A stretch of 64,000 nt of DNA, taken from the NCBI RefSeq assembly GCF_033297395.1, contig NW_027041826.1:410720-474719 (forward strand), given 5' to 3'. Of the stretch, positions 42,762 through 54,500 are shown piece by piece. Every line of letters starts with the position of its first letter. Positions within the stretch are counted from its first letter, which is position 1. The DNA is from Canariomyces notabilis (Eukaryota; Ascomycota; Sordariomycetes; Sordariales; Chaetomiaceae). A model generated the notes under the pieces. It was not told where the DNA came from. It did no database searches and saw only the letters and a list, made by a program, of their open reading frames with translations. A program made the translations under genes and the position numbers.

Positions 42762-44332
42762 ACCATCCGGTGTCAATGTTGCGATTTTTTCCTCTGGTAT
42801 ATACTTGGTTGTCCCAATGTTCGGAGAACGAGGCGTTGGCTAGGGATTTCGTGGCTTAGGCTGTCTGAGTGAGCACAAATGTTAACGGGTGCGGCACTAT
42901 TGAGAAAGGGTTTGGATAACTCGCATGGGATTTGGCGTTTTTGGGTTCGTTTCCTTTTTCTCGTGAGGGAGGCATTTGGATAGAGGCGGACAAGGGCACA
43001 GTAAAAGGAAGGCTGTGGATTTCTTTCCTGGCACCGGTAAAATAGCACTCTCTCTCTTGGATTCAGGAGGAGTGATTCGAGATACCCCTAAACAAACATG
43101 AACTAGACCCAGACTTTGGAAGATGGAGTGAACGACTTGGAGCAAGGGCAGCAGGGGAGGTATGTGTACACAAACTATCTGACCTACTACTGGAGGTACA
43201 ATAATCACCCTGAATCACGAGACGTAGAGGACCGGATGAAATAAACATGCAACCCAGCAAGTCCGGACGTTCTTCGGACAGCGCAACCATACAACTCAAA
43301 TTGCACCGATCAGCAGCGGCAGAGTAAGAACCGGAACTAAGCAGTCCATCCCCAGACCAATCCTGGGGAGAGGGACAAGAAGAGACCAGACCGAACACCA
43401 TATCCCAACCAATCCCAGCCAAGAGCAAGCAGCCCAAACCAAACCCGCGCTGTTCGGAACTTGAAAGATACAAATCCCTCATCGCTGCCCTTGAGCTTGG
43501 GAATGGCCCATCCAACCCCGACCCAGCCAAGTTGTCCATCCGGCCCATCCAACCCAATGTCGCTCAAAGTATGTCCCGAAACCAGGAAACGAAGCCAGCA
43601 CTTGAATCCCAACTTGGGGAGAACCGAAACCAGATTTCCCATCGCTGAACCAGGCCCAACCCGCGAAAGAAAAATACAGCAACAGAGACCTTTGGGACCT
43701 CCGATCCAACCTATCTCCGACTAAGACTCCCGGTATGCTATGCCCCTTGCGGTGTGTTATGACCTCGCTCCCGACCCCCTGAATACCTTTGGCCCAGACA
43801 TTACCTCATTACAATTCGTGACAGCAGCGTATATGACAAGAAATCCCGACCCCCAATTCCCACACAAGACAACACTCAACGCAAAGATTCAAAGTGTGCA
43901 TAGCCCCGCGAGCGATTTGGCAGTGGAATAGCCATCCCCTGGCCTCACCTGTTGCACCTCGTCCGCGGCTTTGTTGACAAAGAGGGACAGGAGTTGCAAC
44001 CGGCTTTGCTCGTGACGCCTACGCTGGGCCGAAGCCAATCCCCATCCACTCGCTGAGACACACACAAAGTGTAGAGAAGACAAAAACAAAAAATTCGGGC
44101 CCATGGATAACCGAAGCCCAAGACGCTGGATGCAGGAAGCGACAGAATAACCCGTTGTGATGTGGTTGTCGTCAATCGTAACAGTCGTGAGCAACAGCAT
44201 TCCCCCAAATGGACCCATGACCAAGACGATGCCCGCAAATCAGAGTAGGACACCCGAATGAAAGACGCGAGATGAAAAGGCGAAATCGGTTGGCAAGCAC
44301 CATCGCTTTCCCAGAGGTGGAACAGCCAGGGT
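42762..44332. other. 1.6 kb intergenic region between convergent genes
   Basis: It lies between the stop codons of atg101 and the forkhead gene. The open frames are short and unlike proteins. The stretch around 43380-43560 is rich in CCAACC/CCCAACC repeats. I see no RNA gene. Confidence 0.45.
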
Positions 44333-46627
44333 TTAGAAAGCAGTCGTGTGCGAACGACCAAGCGGTGCCTTCTGGGCCGCCTTCGAACTCCGTGAGGTCG
44401 TCTGCCCGTTGCTCGAACCAATCTTCTGAAAGCCAGCCAGCATATCAAACCCAGAGAGATTTTCCTCCAGGAAGTCTGCCTGAAACTGGTCGAAGCAATT
44501 CCACGGTTCCAGGTTCTCGTCGTTGGTCATGGGCATCTTGCTTGGCGACTGCAGATCCAGAAAGAGCTTGCTTGGCGACGACGGCAGACCGTCAAAGACT
44601 TTGCTTGGCGTGTCGAGGAGCAAGTTGGATGGCTGATTCGGGAGCTTGAGGAAGGATGTAGCGGCATTCGTAGCAGACGCTGTCGCATCATTCAACACGC
44701 TGGTGGATTGGGAGCGTTCGAGCCGCTGCTTCCTCACCGACCGCTTGGCAGGAGACCCGTTAGAAGCGACCCCAGGTGTCAGCGCAAAGACGGATGGGAA
44801 AGGCGGCTGGTCCTCGAAAATGTCAAAGCCCGTATTGTCGTCCGTCTTCCGCTCCATATCATAGAGTAATTGGTCGATGTCGAAGCCTGGTGTGTTCTGC
44901 AGAACATTTTCACTCTCGGGAAGCAAGGCATTGATACGTCGGACAGGCGACTCGACCAAAGATTGTATGTTCTCCCGATGCAACCGCAAATTTGTGCTCG
45001 GTGACACAGAGGGTGGCGGCTTCGGGGGGGCCTTCAACTTCATTGCCGGAGTGAGCGGCGGAAGCATTTGGCCCGAACCGCTTTGTGAAGGCTGTCGTAG
45101 GGGTGACGATGAAGGTGGAGGGTACCCGTAGGACCGGCCCTTTGAGGGACTGTCGTATGATGAAGCACGAAGGCGAGCGATTTCTTCCTCGGCTCGTCCC
45201 CTCTTGATCCGCGGCCGATCCGCCTCGGAGGTGAGGAGTTTGGAAGGGTGGTTCGGACGCATGGCAGAGGACTCCAGGGAGGAGATGTAGCCGCTGTCAT
45301 CCATCGACATGAACCTCCTCCTGTGAGAACGTGACTTAGTGCCTGATGAAGGGAGCAGACGCGGCTGCGAGGGCGGAGTTCCACTGTGGCGGGCCTCGAT
45401 GTGCTTGGGAATTGGTGGTGACGAGTGCATGGATGCAGGGAGCGGCGAGTAAAGCTCGGGTTCGTTTACGGGTTCGTTTATGAGTTCATTCTCGGCCGGT
45501 CGTTCAAGCCCGTCGTCTATGGTAGCCAGGTCCGAAACCGGGATAGTCGCGTCGGATGAAATCTCGGGGAGAGGCGGAGCAGGCGCAAGTTGTTGCGAAG
45601 CCGGGGGCAACGGGGGAAGAGAGCTTTGAGGGGCGGGGGCCTGGGGGGGGAAGATAGACTCATGGATGAAAGACATTTGGGCTTGAGGCTGAGATGGCTC
45701 CAGGCGGGTTGACATGACAGGCATGTTTTCGGCGCTGGCAGCTGACTTCCTCGACGGCTTCTCCTTCATGAACAAGTGCTCTGCACCGGGCTCGATTGCC
45801 CAATAGTTACCCTTGCCCGGATCGTCTTTCGGCCGCTCAATCTTGATGAAATGCTTGTTGAGGCTGAGGTTGTGACGGATACTGTTCTGCCATCCCGCGT
45901 CGTTGGCGTTGTAAAACTTGAACGTGTCCGAAATCCACTTGTAGATCTGGGCCAGGGTTAGTCTGCGCTGCGGTGACCGGAGAATCGCCATGCCGATTAG
46001 CGTAGCGTAGCTGTGTCCGGGCTTCTTCCCATCGTCATGGATGGGTGGGAACGAGTCGTGCGGAGGAAGGGTGTCGTCGAGTCTCGGCTGCTTTGCAGGT
46101 CGGAGCTCCTTAATAGGAGCGGCTTCGAGGAGGCGTTTCCCATTGGGCTTCTGATAGTAAGTCTCCAAGGGGAGGTTGAATTGCGATGGCGCCGGTGCGG
46201 GGTAAATCGGAGGGTGCATGTTCTCCTTGTCCATGAACTGGATGTTGAATTCGGGATGGGGCTTTTGCGCAACGGTCTTAAACCGCGACATCACAGGCTG
46301 CTTCTTCTCGAGCGAATCCGTCGGGCGCCCCGAGTTGCCGGGAGGGTCAATCCGAACCGCACCGTTGAGCCTGTTGCCCTGCGCTGGCTCGGTAGGCTGG
46401 AGCGATTGGTCTGATGGCGGCGCATTGGTTTTGAAGGGTGACTGCTTGACGAAGGTCACTGTCGGAGGGTTTAGTATAACATTGGCATTGGCGCTCTGGA
46501 GAGGTTGTCGTGGAGGGTTTGGTGCAGGAGGCATCGGGGCATGGCTAATCATGGGTGTCGCCTGGCTGTAAATGTCGTGATAGATGAGGAAAGGCTCTTG
46601 GGCCTGGTACTGTGGTGGTCTGGCCAT
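44333..46627 (-). CDS. Forkhead transcription factor, Hcm1/Sep1-like
   Basis: A single open exon of 764 residues. The forkhead DNA-binding domain spans about 202-290: KPGHSYATLIGMAI, the WQNSIRHNLSLNKHF recognition helix and PGKGNYWAI. There is no FHA domain upstream, so it groups with yeast Hcm1 and fission yeast Sep1 rather than Fkh1/2; those drive cell-cycle genes. A KEN box (K134-E135-N136, in a DKENMHP setting) precedes the domain and could be an APC/C degron. The long C-terminal tail is disordered and rich in SP/TP dipeptides, such as PPLTPAMK and ESPVRR, which are candidate CDK sites. KPGHSYA differs from the usual KPPYSYA at the domain entry. The start codon at 46627 is the first ATG of the frame; no intron is needed. 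Confidence 0.92.
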   Translation of the reverse strand: MARPPQYQAQEPFLIYHDIYSQATPMISHAPMPPAPNPPRQPLQSANANVILNPPTVTFVKQSPFKTNAPPSDQSLQPTEPAQGNRLNGAVRIDPPGNSGRPTDSLEKKQPVMSRFKTVAQKPHPEFNIQFMDKENMHPPIYPAPAPSQFNLPLETYYQKPNGKRLLEAAPIKELRPAKQPRLDDTLPPHDSFPPIHDDGKKPGHSYATLIGMAILRSPQRRLTLAQIYKWISDTFKFYNANDAGWQNSIRHNLSLNKHFIKIERPKDDPGKGNYWAIEPGAEHLFMKEKPSRKSAASAENMPVMSTRLEPSQPQAQMSFIHESIFPPQAPAPQSSLPPLPPASQQLAPAPPLPEISSDATIPVSDLATIDDGLERPAENELINEPVNEPELYSPLPASMHSSPPIPKHIEARHSGTPPSQPRLLPSSGTKSRSHRRRFMSMDDSGYISSLESSAMRPNHPSKLLTSEADRPRIKRGRAEEEIARLRASSYDSPSKGRSYGYPPPSSSPLRQPSQSGSGQMLPPLTPAMKLKAPPKPPPSVSPSTNLRLHRENIQSLVESPVRRINALLPESENVLQNTPGFDIDQLLYDMERKTDDNTGFDIFEDQPPFPSVFALTPGVASNGSPAKRSVRKQRLERSQSTSVLNDATASATNAATSFLKLPNQPSNLLLDTPSKVFDGLPSSPSKLFLDLQSPSKMPMTNDENLEPWNCFDQFQADFLEENLSGFDMLAGFQKIGSSNGQTTSRSSKAAQKAPLGRSHTTAF

Positions 46628-49600
46628 TGACGGCCGGGCTAGAATGCGCGCTTATTGGGCGGCAATGAGATGCGTCGAAAGTGATGTCCTTTTGCTATGT
46701 GTTAGTCAATCGTGGACGGCGATGCCAACAACGCTTTGCGATCGCTGATAACGGGACAGGGATGCGCGCGTATTAGTTTTTGCACGCTTTAGTCTCGTCT
46801 TGCAGACCGCTATGTGTTGGTCTGACAAAAGGACTACAAGCTGTCAAGCTGTTGCTTACCTCCACCGGTGGTGCAAGTTTAAAGATGAGGTGTAGGCGGG
46901 GCGGTGTGGAAAGCGATGCACGTCGCGCGAGGCGCTATCGAGTCCAGATGGTCGGCACGAAATGGCGGCGGGCGGATCACCAGGGTTGTTAGTGAGAAAT
47001 ACGTTTTGGTGCGAGGTCGGCCAAAAATCGTGATTCTGTCTTTATTCGCAGCGAAGCGGTGTTGAATTGGAGAGCCGACAGAATTAAGGTCGATGACCCA
47101 TCAATTTGGCAACTTTTTTTCCGGTTGAGGGAGAAAGAAGAAGAGAGACGGGCTGACGTGGGCGGCAAGGCGATGGGGAGCGTGAGGATGAAGAGGCACG
47201 GTTGGTGGGTTGCGGCACGCACAAGATGAGAACCACAAAAGCCCACACTGCCAGCTCACTCACGCTGTTCCAAGAACGGCTCGGTGGGGGCCTCGAACAG
47301 GCAGGGAGAAAAGCCGGCAAGTGGATTGGACGAGAATCCAACCGTGGGCTGGGCCAAGGACAGGGATTCATGCGAAGATTCGGGTGCAGGGATACGGCAG
47401 GGCTTGACCTCCGAGCGGAGAGGCTTGAGGAGGCTTGAGGCGGTCGGGCTGGTCCTGCCGCCCTCGGCGATGTCGTCAAAGGGATATCGTCGAGTTCGAT
47501 CCAGCGGCCCACGCGCGCAACTTGTTACATAGGGTACACCGGATGAAAAAAAAATTCATCAGTTGTGAGCAGATCAATGCGAGATGGACAGACACTGCTC
47601 GGGCTAACGTTAGGTAGCGCCTCGGCCGCACCAGTGGCCTGTCTGCGGGGTCTCGTCGAGGTCGACCTGACCGACGGCACCGACTGCGAACGATAACTCG
47701 AGACAGCGGGAGTCTTGTAAAGGGCCTGCCTCGAACCAAAGCGCTTGCTTGCTGCAGTGCATGAGATTACAGAAGCGGGCGGGGTAGGACATTGCACACT
47801 ACTGTGGGCTCTGTGGCAGGTCAAGCAACCACTACACTTGTGTACACTAAAACTGCCATTCCGCACATACATCACCAAGATCAAGCATTGTCGGCAGAGA
47901 TTGGACGGGACATGCTTGGTTTGCTACGCTGCGATGACTTGGTGACGCCGGGAGACAGCGCTGCCTTGGCTCGTCGCGTTTTTGTTTATCAAATGGGATC
48001 CACTGGAAGCGATTGTTCGTGTCTCGGTCGCGTTTTCGGGCCTTCTGGCCAATGAGAGCACGCCATTCGAGAGCAAGTCGCAACGTCTCCGACCCTCCAA
48101 ACTCTGCAAAATGCCCCAGATTCCAGCTTCCAACTGCCCAAGGTCCAAAAAAATTGTGTGCCTCTTCGAATCCGCTGGAGAATGTTGGGAAAGCGGCATT
48201 GAGAGAAGCCGAGCTATGTGATACCAAGAGGTCTGCTACGCCCAAATTTTCCGCGCCATCAAACTCCGAGTATCGTACCAGCGGGCCGCTCGTCCTTCCC
48301 ATACATACACTACGAGGTACAACACCAGGCCCTCGATCTTCTCAGCCCAGGGAGCAATTGGTCTGAAAGCTGGTCGATTTGTGACATCATTGGCTATCAA
48401 CGGCGACCCGCTTCCAACATTGTGTAGGCCGCGCTAGTGTTAAGGCCCAGTGTCATGTACATACATACACTAGACTGAATCCACCATGACACCAGCAGTA
48501 CAGCTAGGCCAAAGTCCAGAGTACACTACACTAGCGTCCCACAAAGCCATGTCGTCAGCTCTCTCGATGCCGCCTGTTTGGCCGAATTCAGGACAAGATA
48601 AGGTGATGTTCATGGTCCAGCCGGAACCCTCAACTCCGTCGCCGCAAGAAAGCCGAGATGGCCGATTCAGGGTTCCAGAACCCTTAACCCTGGCCTAATG
48701 TCGAGCCTAATGGATTTTTTGACTCACAAATTCCACCTGAACAGGAGCTTTTTGCGGGTGCACATTTTCCGGCGTGTCCGCGTCCATATCCGCTCTTCAG
48801 AAGTCCTCAAGCGAGTCCAAGATATCGCGTTATCCCTGCCCTATCAGGGAAGCCTTCTCTATAGCAGTCGTTTGACCGACATGAGGGAGGAACAGCATGG
48901 CGTTGTTGGGGTTCATCGCTCACCTCTGGTCCGCCCCCGCTCTAACCCAAGATCCTTTCGATGGGGATGCACGAAGTTATCCCGAGAACCCCACCTCGCT
49001 GCAAGCACTCAGCCAGGTGATCTAGATGATACCGGTTAGCTGCTGGCCTGCATTTCACTACACTACCTAGTATACAATACACTACCTCCTGCCACGGCTC
49101 ATGCTGTGGTAGCGGCAGAATGAGCACTTGAGTTACGTCGGACATCTCTATTCGTAAACCAGGTACACTCAGCCCAGACGTCGGGCCTAACCTTTTGCCG
49201 TGCGTCTAAGCGTGTTTCAGTGTTTCATCCATCGACAAGGGTGAATTGGCAGCCTGGCAGGTGGGATATGGAGTTCTTGCAGTGGCTTCGATTGCAGAGA
49301 TCGACCGGAAAGTGGGAATTGCTGCCGGCAGTGCAAAATCACCCACTGGCTCGTCTCCATCAAAGGAGCCAGATTACGGGAGAGGAGCGGCTTCGATTGC
49401 GATTGCGATGGAGCCGCTGCATGCTAGTATCCGTCGCCTTTGGGACTTGCTGCAAGCTCCCTTGGTTCAGCCAAATGACGCAACTCAGCTAACGTCAAGG
49501 TACGAAGTAGACCAAGCATATCTGCACTAAGTTAGGTGTGTCTGTTCACCTTTTCCTAGGTAGACTAGGTCAGCACCGTTTAAACTCCAGATATCCAAAA

Positions 49601-49665
49601 AGTCGACCTCCGTAGACACCCTGCTTGACCGCGGGGTAACCTGCATACAAGAGGCATCTTCTAGC
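46628..49665. other. 3.0 kb gene-free region upstream of the forkhead gene
   Basis: It should include the forkhead promoter near 46.6-47.5 kb. Longer open frames (near 47.1-47.5 and 47.8-48.3 on the minus strand) have no recognisable domains and I do not accept them. CATACATACACTA motifs occur near 48300 and 48463. Confidence 0.45.
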
Positions 49666-49667
49666 TA

Positions 49668-49753
49668 CCCGTTGGCTCCACTTTCGCTGCACTCAAGGGG
49701 CCAACTCTAAAGAGTTGGGCGCACAACCCAGAGACGGCACGAAACCCAGAGAC
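49668..49753 (+). repeat. Left terminal inverted repeat of the MITE
   Basis: 86 bp identical to the reverse complement of 50206-50291. Confidence 0.92.
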
Positions 49754-50205
49754 ACATCAGAGCTTGGTGCATTCCCCATACAAAATTGTTAGCCAGCAAC
49801 ACCAGCGACCTGCATCTTTACAACCATTATACTTCTTGGAAAAGTAATGGTATAGCTGGATTCGCCTTGAAGAGGCGGTTTGAATGATACTTACTTTGAA
49901 TAGATGCATTCTACTGCTCTTGGAGTTCTTGGTGAATTTTAGTGAAAGTTGCTGATCTGGACTTGTAAGTCAGCTAGGTCAGTTTGGGACAAGGTGCAAG
50001 ATGAGGTGCAAGAATGCAACACTTTTGCTAAAGACCCTCCAAGTATAGGATGCATCGATCAAAGGTAGGTATCATTCAAACCGTCTCTTCAAAGCGAGTC
50101 TAATGGTTATACCCGTTTTCTTGAAGGTACTGTTTTGCCTGAGATTCGGGCATGCGACTGTCAATCTGTTAGTGATTGTAGTGGTATGCAATATATTGCA
50201 CTATC

Positions 50206-50291
50206 GTCTCTGGGTTTCGTGCCGTCTCTGGGTTGTGCGCCCAACTCTTTAGAGTTGGCCCCTTGAGTGCAGCGAAAGTGGAGCCAACGGG
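50206..50291 (-). repeat. Right terminal inverted repeat of the MITE
   Basis: 86 bp identical to the reverse complement of 49668-49753; TA follows immediately. Confidence 0.92.
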
Positions 50292-50293
50292 TA

Positions 50294-51560
50294 TTTACTT
50301 CATTGCCATAATGGAAGGAGACATGCACTTGTGCAGCAACTACATGCACTCACTTAAGTGACTCCACGCAAGCCATCAAGTCAACTGACTAGCCTCGCCT
50401 CCCCGTCGACGTCAAACCACGCAAGCTCAGAACCTAAATAAACCCAAACGACTGATCTCTACTAACCAACAATTAGCGCAGCTGTAGCCAGGGCCAGATG
50501 ACATATACACATACATACACTAGGTACAGTGCATACATGCCCGGTGGCCAGAAGAAAATCCAGATTCCAGCAATCCGGGGTACATGCCATTGTGCGGCGC
50601 TATTACGACGCCACCATACTTGCCATTCACTAGCTCGAGACTAGCATTTACATACATATCGAGTGCAGGTAGGTCAGGTAGTCAGGTTGTTGAGGCTAAG
50701 AATAAAGATAGTAAACAATCCCATCATGATTTGACAGTTGCGCATCAGAAAGATTCGTCGAAGGTCCGCTAGGTGATGAAAACAGATCGACGAACGCATG
50801 CCGATGGATATGTATTGTACATACATACCTGAACAATACCTACCTAGGATTCTAAGGTAAGTATTGACAGACAATCACCCCAAGCCGCCGGGAGTCCCGG
50901 GACCGAGGGTGGGGGATGGGAGGGACCTGAAGGGACGCAAAGGGATCATGATGACACAGACAACAAAACCAAGAAAACCAACAAAAACAACAAGATTGTA
51001 ACTTGTGCAAGGGATGACCGTTGGAAAAGGGGTCAGGCGCGCGCCCACAATCTCCTTTCATACCTCGGCCCTTTCCTTTCTTCCTCGAGTCAATCTCCTC
51101 CCCTCCGGTGGCGGATGAATCACATATATGTCAGGCATCTTACGTCTGTACAGGCACAGGAACTGAGCCCACCACGGGGTGGCACACCGAAAAGCAGCCG
51201 CCGTAGGTAAGTACTTTGTCCAGGAGAGTCCGTCTTATCTTTACGGAAAACAAAAACATGGTTTGGTCAGCAGCCCCCGGAGAATGGGTAGAAAAGTATA
51301 AAGAAAAAGAGAAGCCAAAGACTATGATACTAAGTAAGCGAAGCTATGGAAGCACGGTAGCACTGGGTAGGGCATACATAGTGATTACCTAAAGTACCCG
51401 TATCACTACCGTTGCAACAACGTCTGGCACAATATCCGGAAGTTACATGCAACCTAAACCCCTCTACAACTCTCTAGTACATCCCGCTCTGTTATCACCC
51501 TCCGCGCCCGTCTCCTTGGTACATGGCAGCAGGGCGCAGTCAGCCGCATAAAGAAATAAA
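50294..51560. other. Gene-free region downstream of pan1
   Basis: About 1.3 kb between the MITE and the pan1 stop codon, probably including the pan1 3' untranslated region. ACATACATACACTAGG near 50511 and GTACATACATACC near 50818 repeat a motif also found near 48300 and 48463. Confidence 0.45.
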
Positions 51561-54500
51561 TTAGTCAAGAACACGGCCCGCCACGGCTGCCCCGCTCTTA
51601 TCTTTCGTGGTCGTCTTCCTGAGGGCTTTGCCGGCTTGAATCTCTCCAAGCAAGCCTGCAGGGCGGCCACCCATAGGAGGAGCCGGCATGTCGCCGACCG
51701 CCGGGGGTGGCGGCGGGGGTGGCGGCGCCATCCCGGGAATTGGGGGCGGCGGCGGCGGTGCTGATGGCGCTCCAGCAGCGGGCATCGGCGGAGGAGGAGG
51801 CGGCGGTGGGGCGCTCGGACTAGCGCCTGACATCGGGGGAGGAGGAGGAGGCGGAGGTGGTGCAGGCGCTGCTGTTGTGGGCGGCGGTGAAGCCTTCTGC
51901 GGCGGCGGCGAGATCGGAGAGCTCACCGGTGGGGACGCGGCAGACTTGTCGCCGGTTGCAGACAGCGGACGAGGGGGTCCCATGGTGCCGAACAACATGG
52001 ATGCAAGCTGAGCGGCGCTCTGCCCTCCCGGCCTGTCGTCGTCTGACTCCTCATCCTCCTCGTCCTTGTCAGAGCCCCATCCATCATCGTCGACCCGTCT
52101 CCGAGATACCGAGATTGACGGGGCAGGCGGCGCACTGGCCTGTGTCATACGGTGGAAAGGGTTGGTAGAGACCTCAGGCTGAGGCGGAAGCGGCGAGGCT
52201 ACCGGAGGAGCTGGAGCTGCTGGGGCAGGAGGAGCAGCCGGCGCCGATGACGACTCGGAGGACTGCGACATCATCCTAAAGTAGGGGTTGCGGCTCTCCG
52301 TCTCGGCAGGAGGGCTAGATGTTACAATCTGCGGAGGAGAGACTACGGGAGCCGGTGGTGGTGTGGGCTTGCGCTCCAGCTCCTGGCTGCCAACCTGGCT
52401 GCCGCCCAGAGTCGGTGTCGAGGCTTGAGGAGTGATCTGTTCCGGCCCTTCATCGTCTGAGGAGCTTTCCTCCTCCATGGCCTCGAGTTGCTTGCGGAGT
52501 TCTTCCTCTCGCCTACGGGCAGCCTCGATCTCAGCTCGGCGCTGAGCCAGCTTAGCCTCTTGTTGCTTAGCCTCGGCCAATGCTGCCTTCTTCTTTCGCT
52601 TTTCTTCCTCCTTTTTCAGCTTGCCCTGGCGAACTTGCTCTTCAAGGGCTTTCAGCCGAGCATCGGCTGCTTCGCGCTCCTTGGCAAGCTCCTCCTCTTG
52701 GGCTCTGGCGCGTTCCCTAATTCTAGGTTAGTAATGCTAAGAAGGTCAATGGCTCTCTTAGACTTACTCAAGCTCCCGAGCGGCATTTGCTTGTTCCTCC
52801 CGCTCGCGTTCCAAACGCTCTTCCTCTGCCTTCTTAGCAGCGGCCTCTTCCTCGGCCCTTTTGTCTTCCACTTTAGCCGCCTTGCGGCTGGGCGGCGGAG
52901 GCGGCTTCCTGGCCTCGGCCTTCGGGCCCTGAACTGTGGGCGGTGGGGCACCTTGTTCTTCGGCAATCCTTGCCTGTCTCTCGGCCTCCCGGCGAGCATC
53001 TTCCTCTTCGGCCTGCCGCAGCTTGGCAGCCCGCTCAGCTTTTTCGCGTTCCATCCGCTGCGCCGCCGTCTCTCCCGGCTTGGTTGGCGCCTTGATGCCT
53101 AGAGCAGCAAGCCGCTCGGCCATGCGTTGCTCAGCTTGCTGTTTGATGAAGGCCGCTCGCTCCTCAGGTGTCTTGTACGAAGAGTAGGATCCACCCGCCG
53201 AAGTAGATGTCGGGGTAGAGGTGCGTGAGACCGTGGAAGGACTTTCCACCCGAGTAACGGGCGATGCCTCGGCCCTGACAGGCTCCTGAGTCGCTCGGCG
53301 GCCACCTTGACGATCCTGTGCCCTGACACGCGCGGCACGGCTCGATCGCTGGAGATCGTAGATGAAATCTCGAACCTCGTCTTCGACGCCAAGGCCATCC
53401 TCCCAGCGGCGCCGTTCATGCTCGGCCGTAGAATCCTGGCTTCCCTCCTTCAAACTATCTTCAATGCCTCTGGCAAATTCCCGGACGCTATCTTCGACAT
53501 CCCGGACCATCCGCTCATTGGTCTCCTTCTCGGTTCTCACCTTGATACTCTCCTCCTCAAGCCGCTTCGGTGCGTCCAGATCCTCATTACCCACGTCGAT
53601 CTTCTTGCCCGTCAGAGCAGCTGCCCTCTGTTGCATCATAGCTTTGGCCCGTGCTTTGAGCCTGTCGGATTCGGTAATAGTACCGCCAGGGCCCGTTCCG
53701 ATGATGGCAGAGGCACTCCCTGGGTGAGCTTTGGCGTCCCTCAAACGGAAAAGCTCTAGTCTCGCATCCGCAATTGCCTTCTCTGTCTTTCTGACCTGGG
53801 ATGCTAATTCGGGGATCTTGTCGGTTAGATTCTGCAGCTGGCGCTTGAGGGCCCTCCTCTCAGCTTCGGAATCTCCGCTGATCAGCGAGGCATCGGGATG
53901 ATTATCAATGTCCTCTTGGATCCTTCTGATGCGACGATAGAGTTCCTCAGCCTCGCGGCGATCGCGCCTGTCAAGTATATCGTCCTCCTCGGCAGTCTTT
54001 TCATCGGCAAAATCCATTGCGTCGAGAAGTACCTGCTTCTCCTTGATCTTCTTCCGCAGCTGATCTAACGTCAACTCGTCGTTGGACGTCACGGACGCCG
54101 GGGAATCTGGACGAGGCGATGAAGTGCCAACCCTGCGGCGAGCGCTGGATCGGTACCCGACCTCGTCATCATTGTTCTTGAAAACGGTTGCATCCTTACG
54201 GCCGCCAGAAGCTCCTCCAGCGCCCCTAAATGAGTGGCTTTTGAGATAGCTGACGCCGGTCTTTTGCGGCAACAAAGCCGCGCCCGAGTTCTTACGGAAA
54301 TCCGATTCCTGATGGAGCATGTTCTTGATGGTGCCGAGCGATTCACTGAGATTTCTAGTGGAAGGGGGAACTAGCTCAGGGGGCAGTTGGTTAGGGATCG
54401 GATAGCCGTTGAGCTTGCGATAGATCAAGTGCATGGCAACAGCAAACTCGTCGAGATCCAGCCTTCCCTTATTCCCATTGTCTGCGAGCGTCCAAATGCG

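Larger units (their letters stand above)
49668..50291. mobile_element. Foldback MITE with 86-bp perfect terminal inverted repeats
   Basis: A 624-bp element flanked by TA on both sides (49666-49667 and 50292-50293), as expected of a TA target-site duplication of the Tc1/mariner superfamily. The outer 86 bp of each side are exact reverse complements, starting CCCGTTGGCTCCACTTTCGC. Inner segments are also inverted and equidistant from the centre (for example 49850-49894 against 50065-50112) but carry many differences, so the whole element is one long imperfect palindrome. It has no coding capacity, so it would need a transposase from elsewhere. Each arm contains a short self-complementary stretch (CCAACTCTAAAGAGTTGG) and a repeated CCCAGAGAC. 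The superfamily assignment rests on the TA flanks alone. Confidence 0.88.

Noticed and set aside
47084..48302. Two minus-strand open frames of about 140-150 codons
   Set aside because: Low-complexity composition, no domain, no codon bias and no plausible splice partners; they probably arise from GC-rich noncoding DNA.
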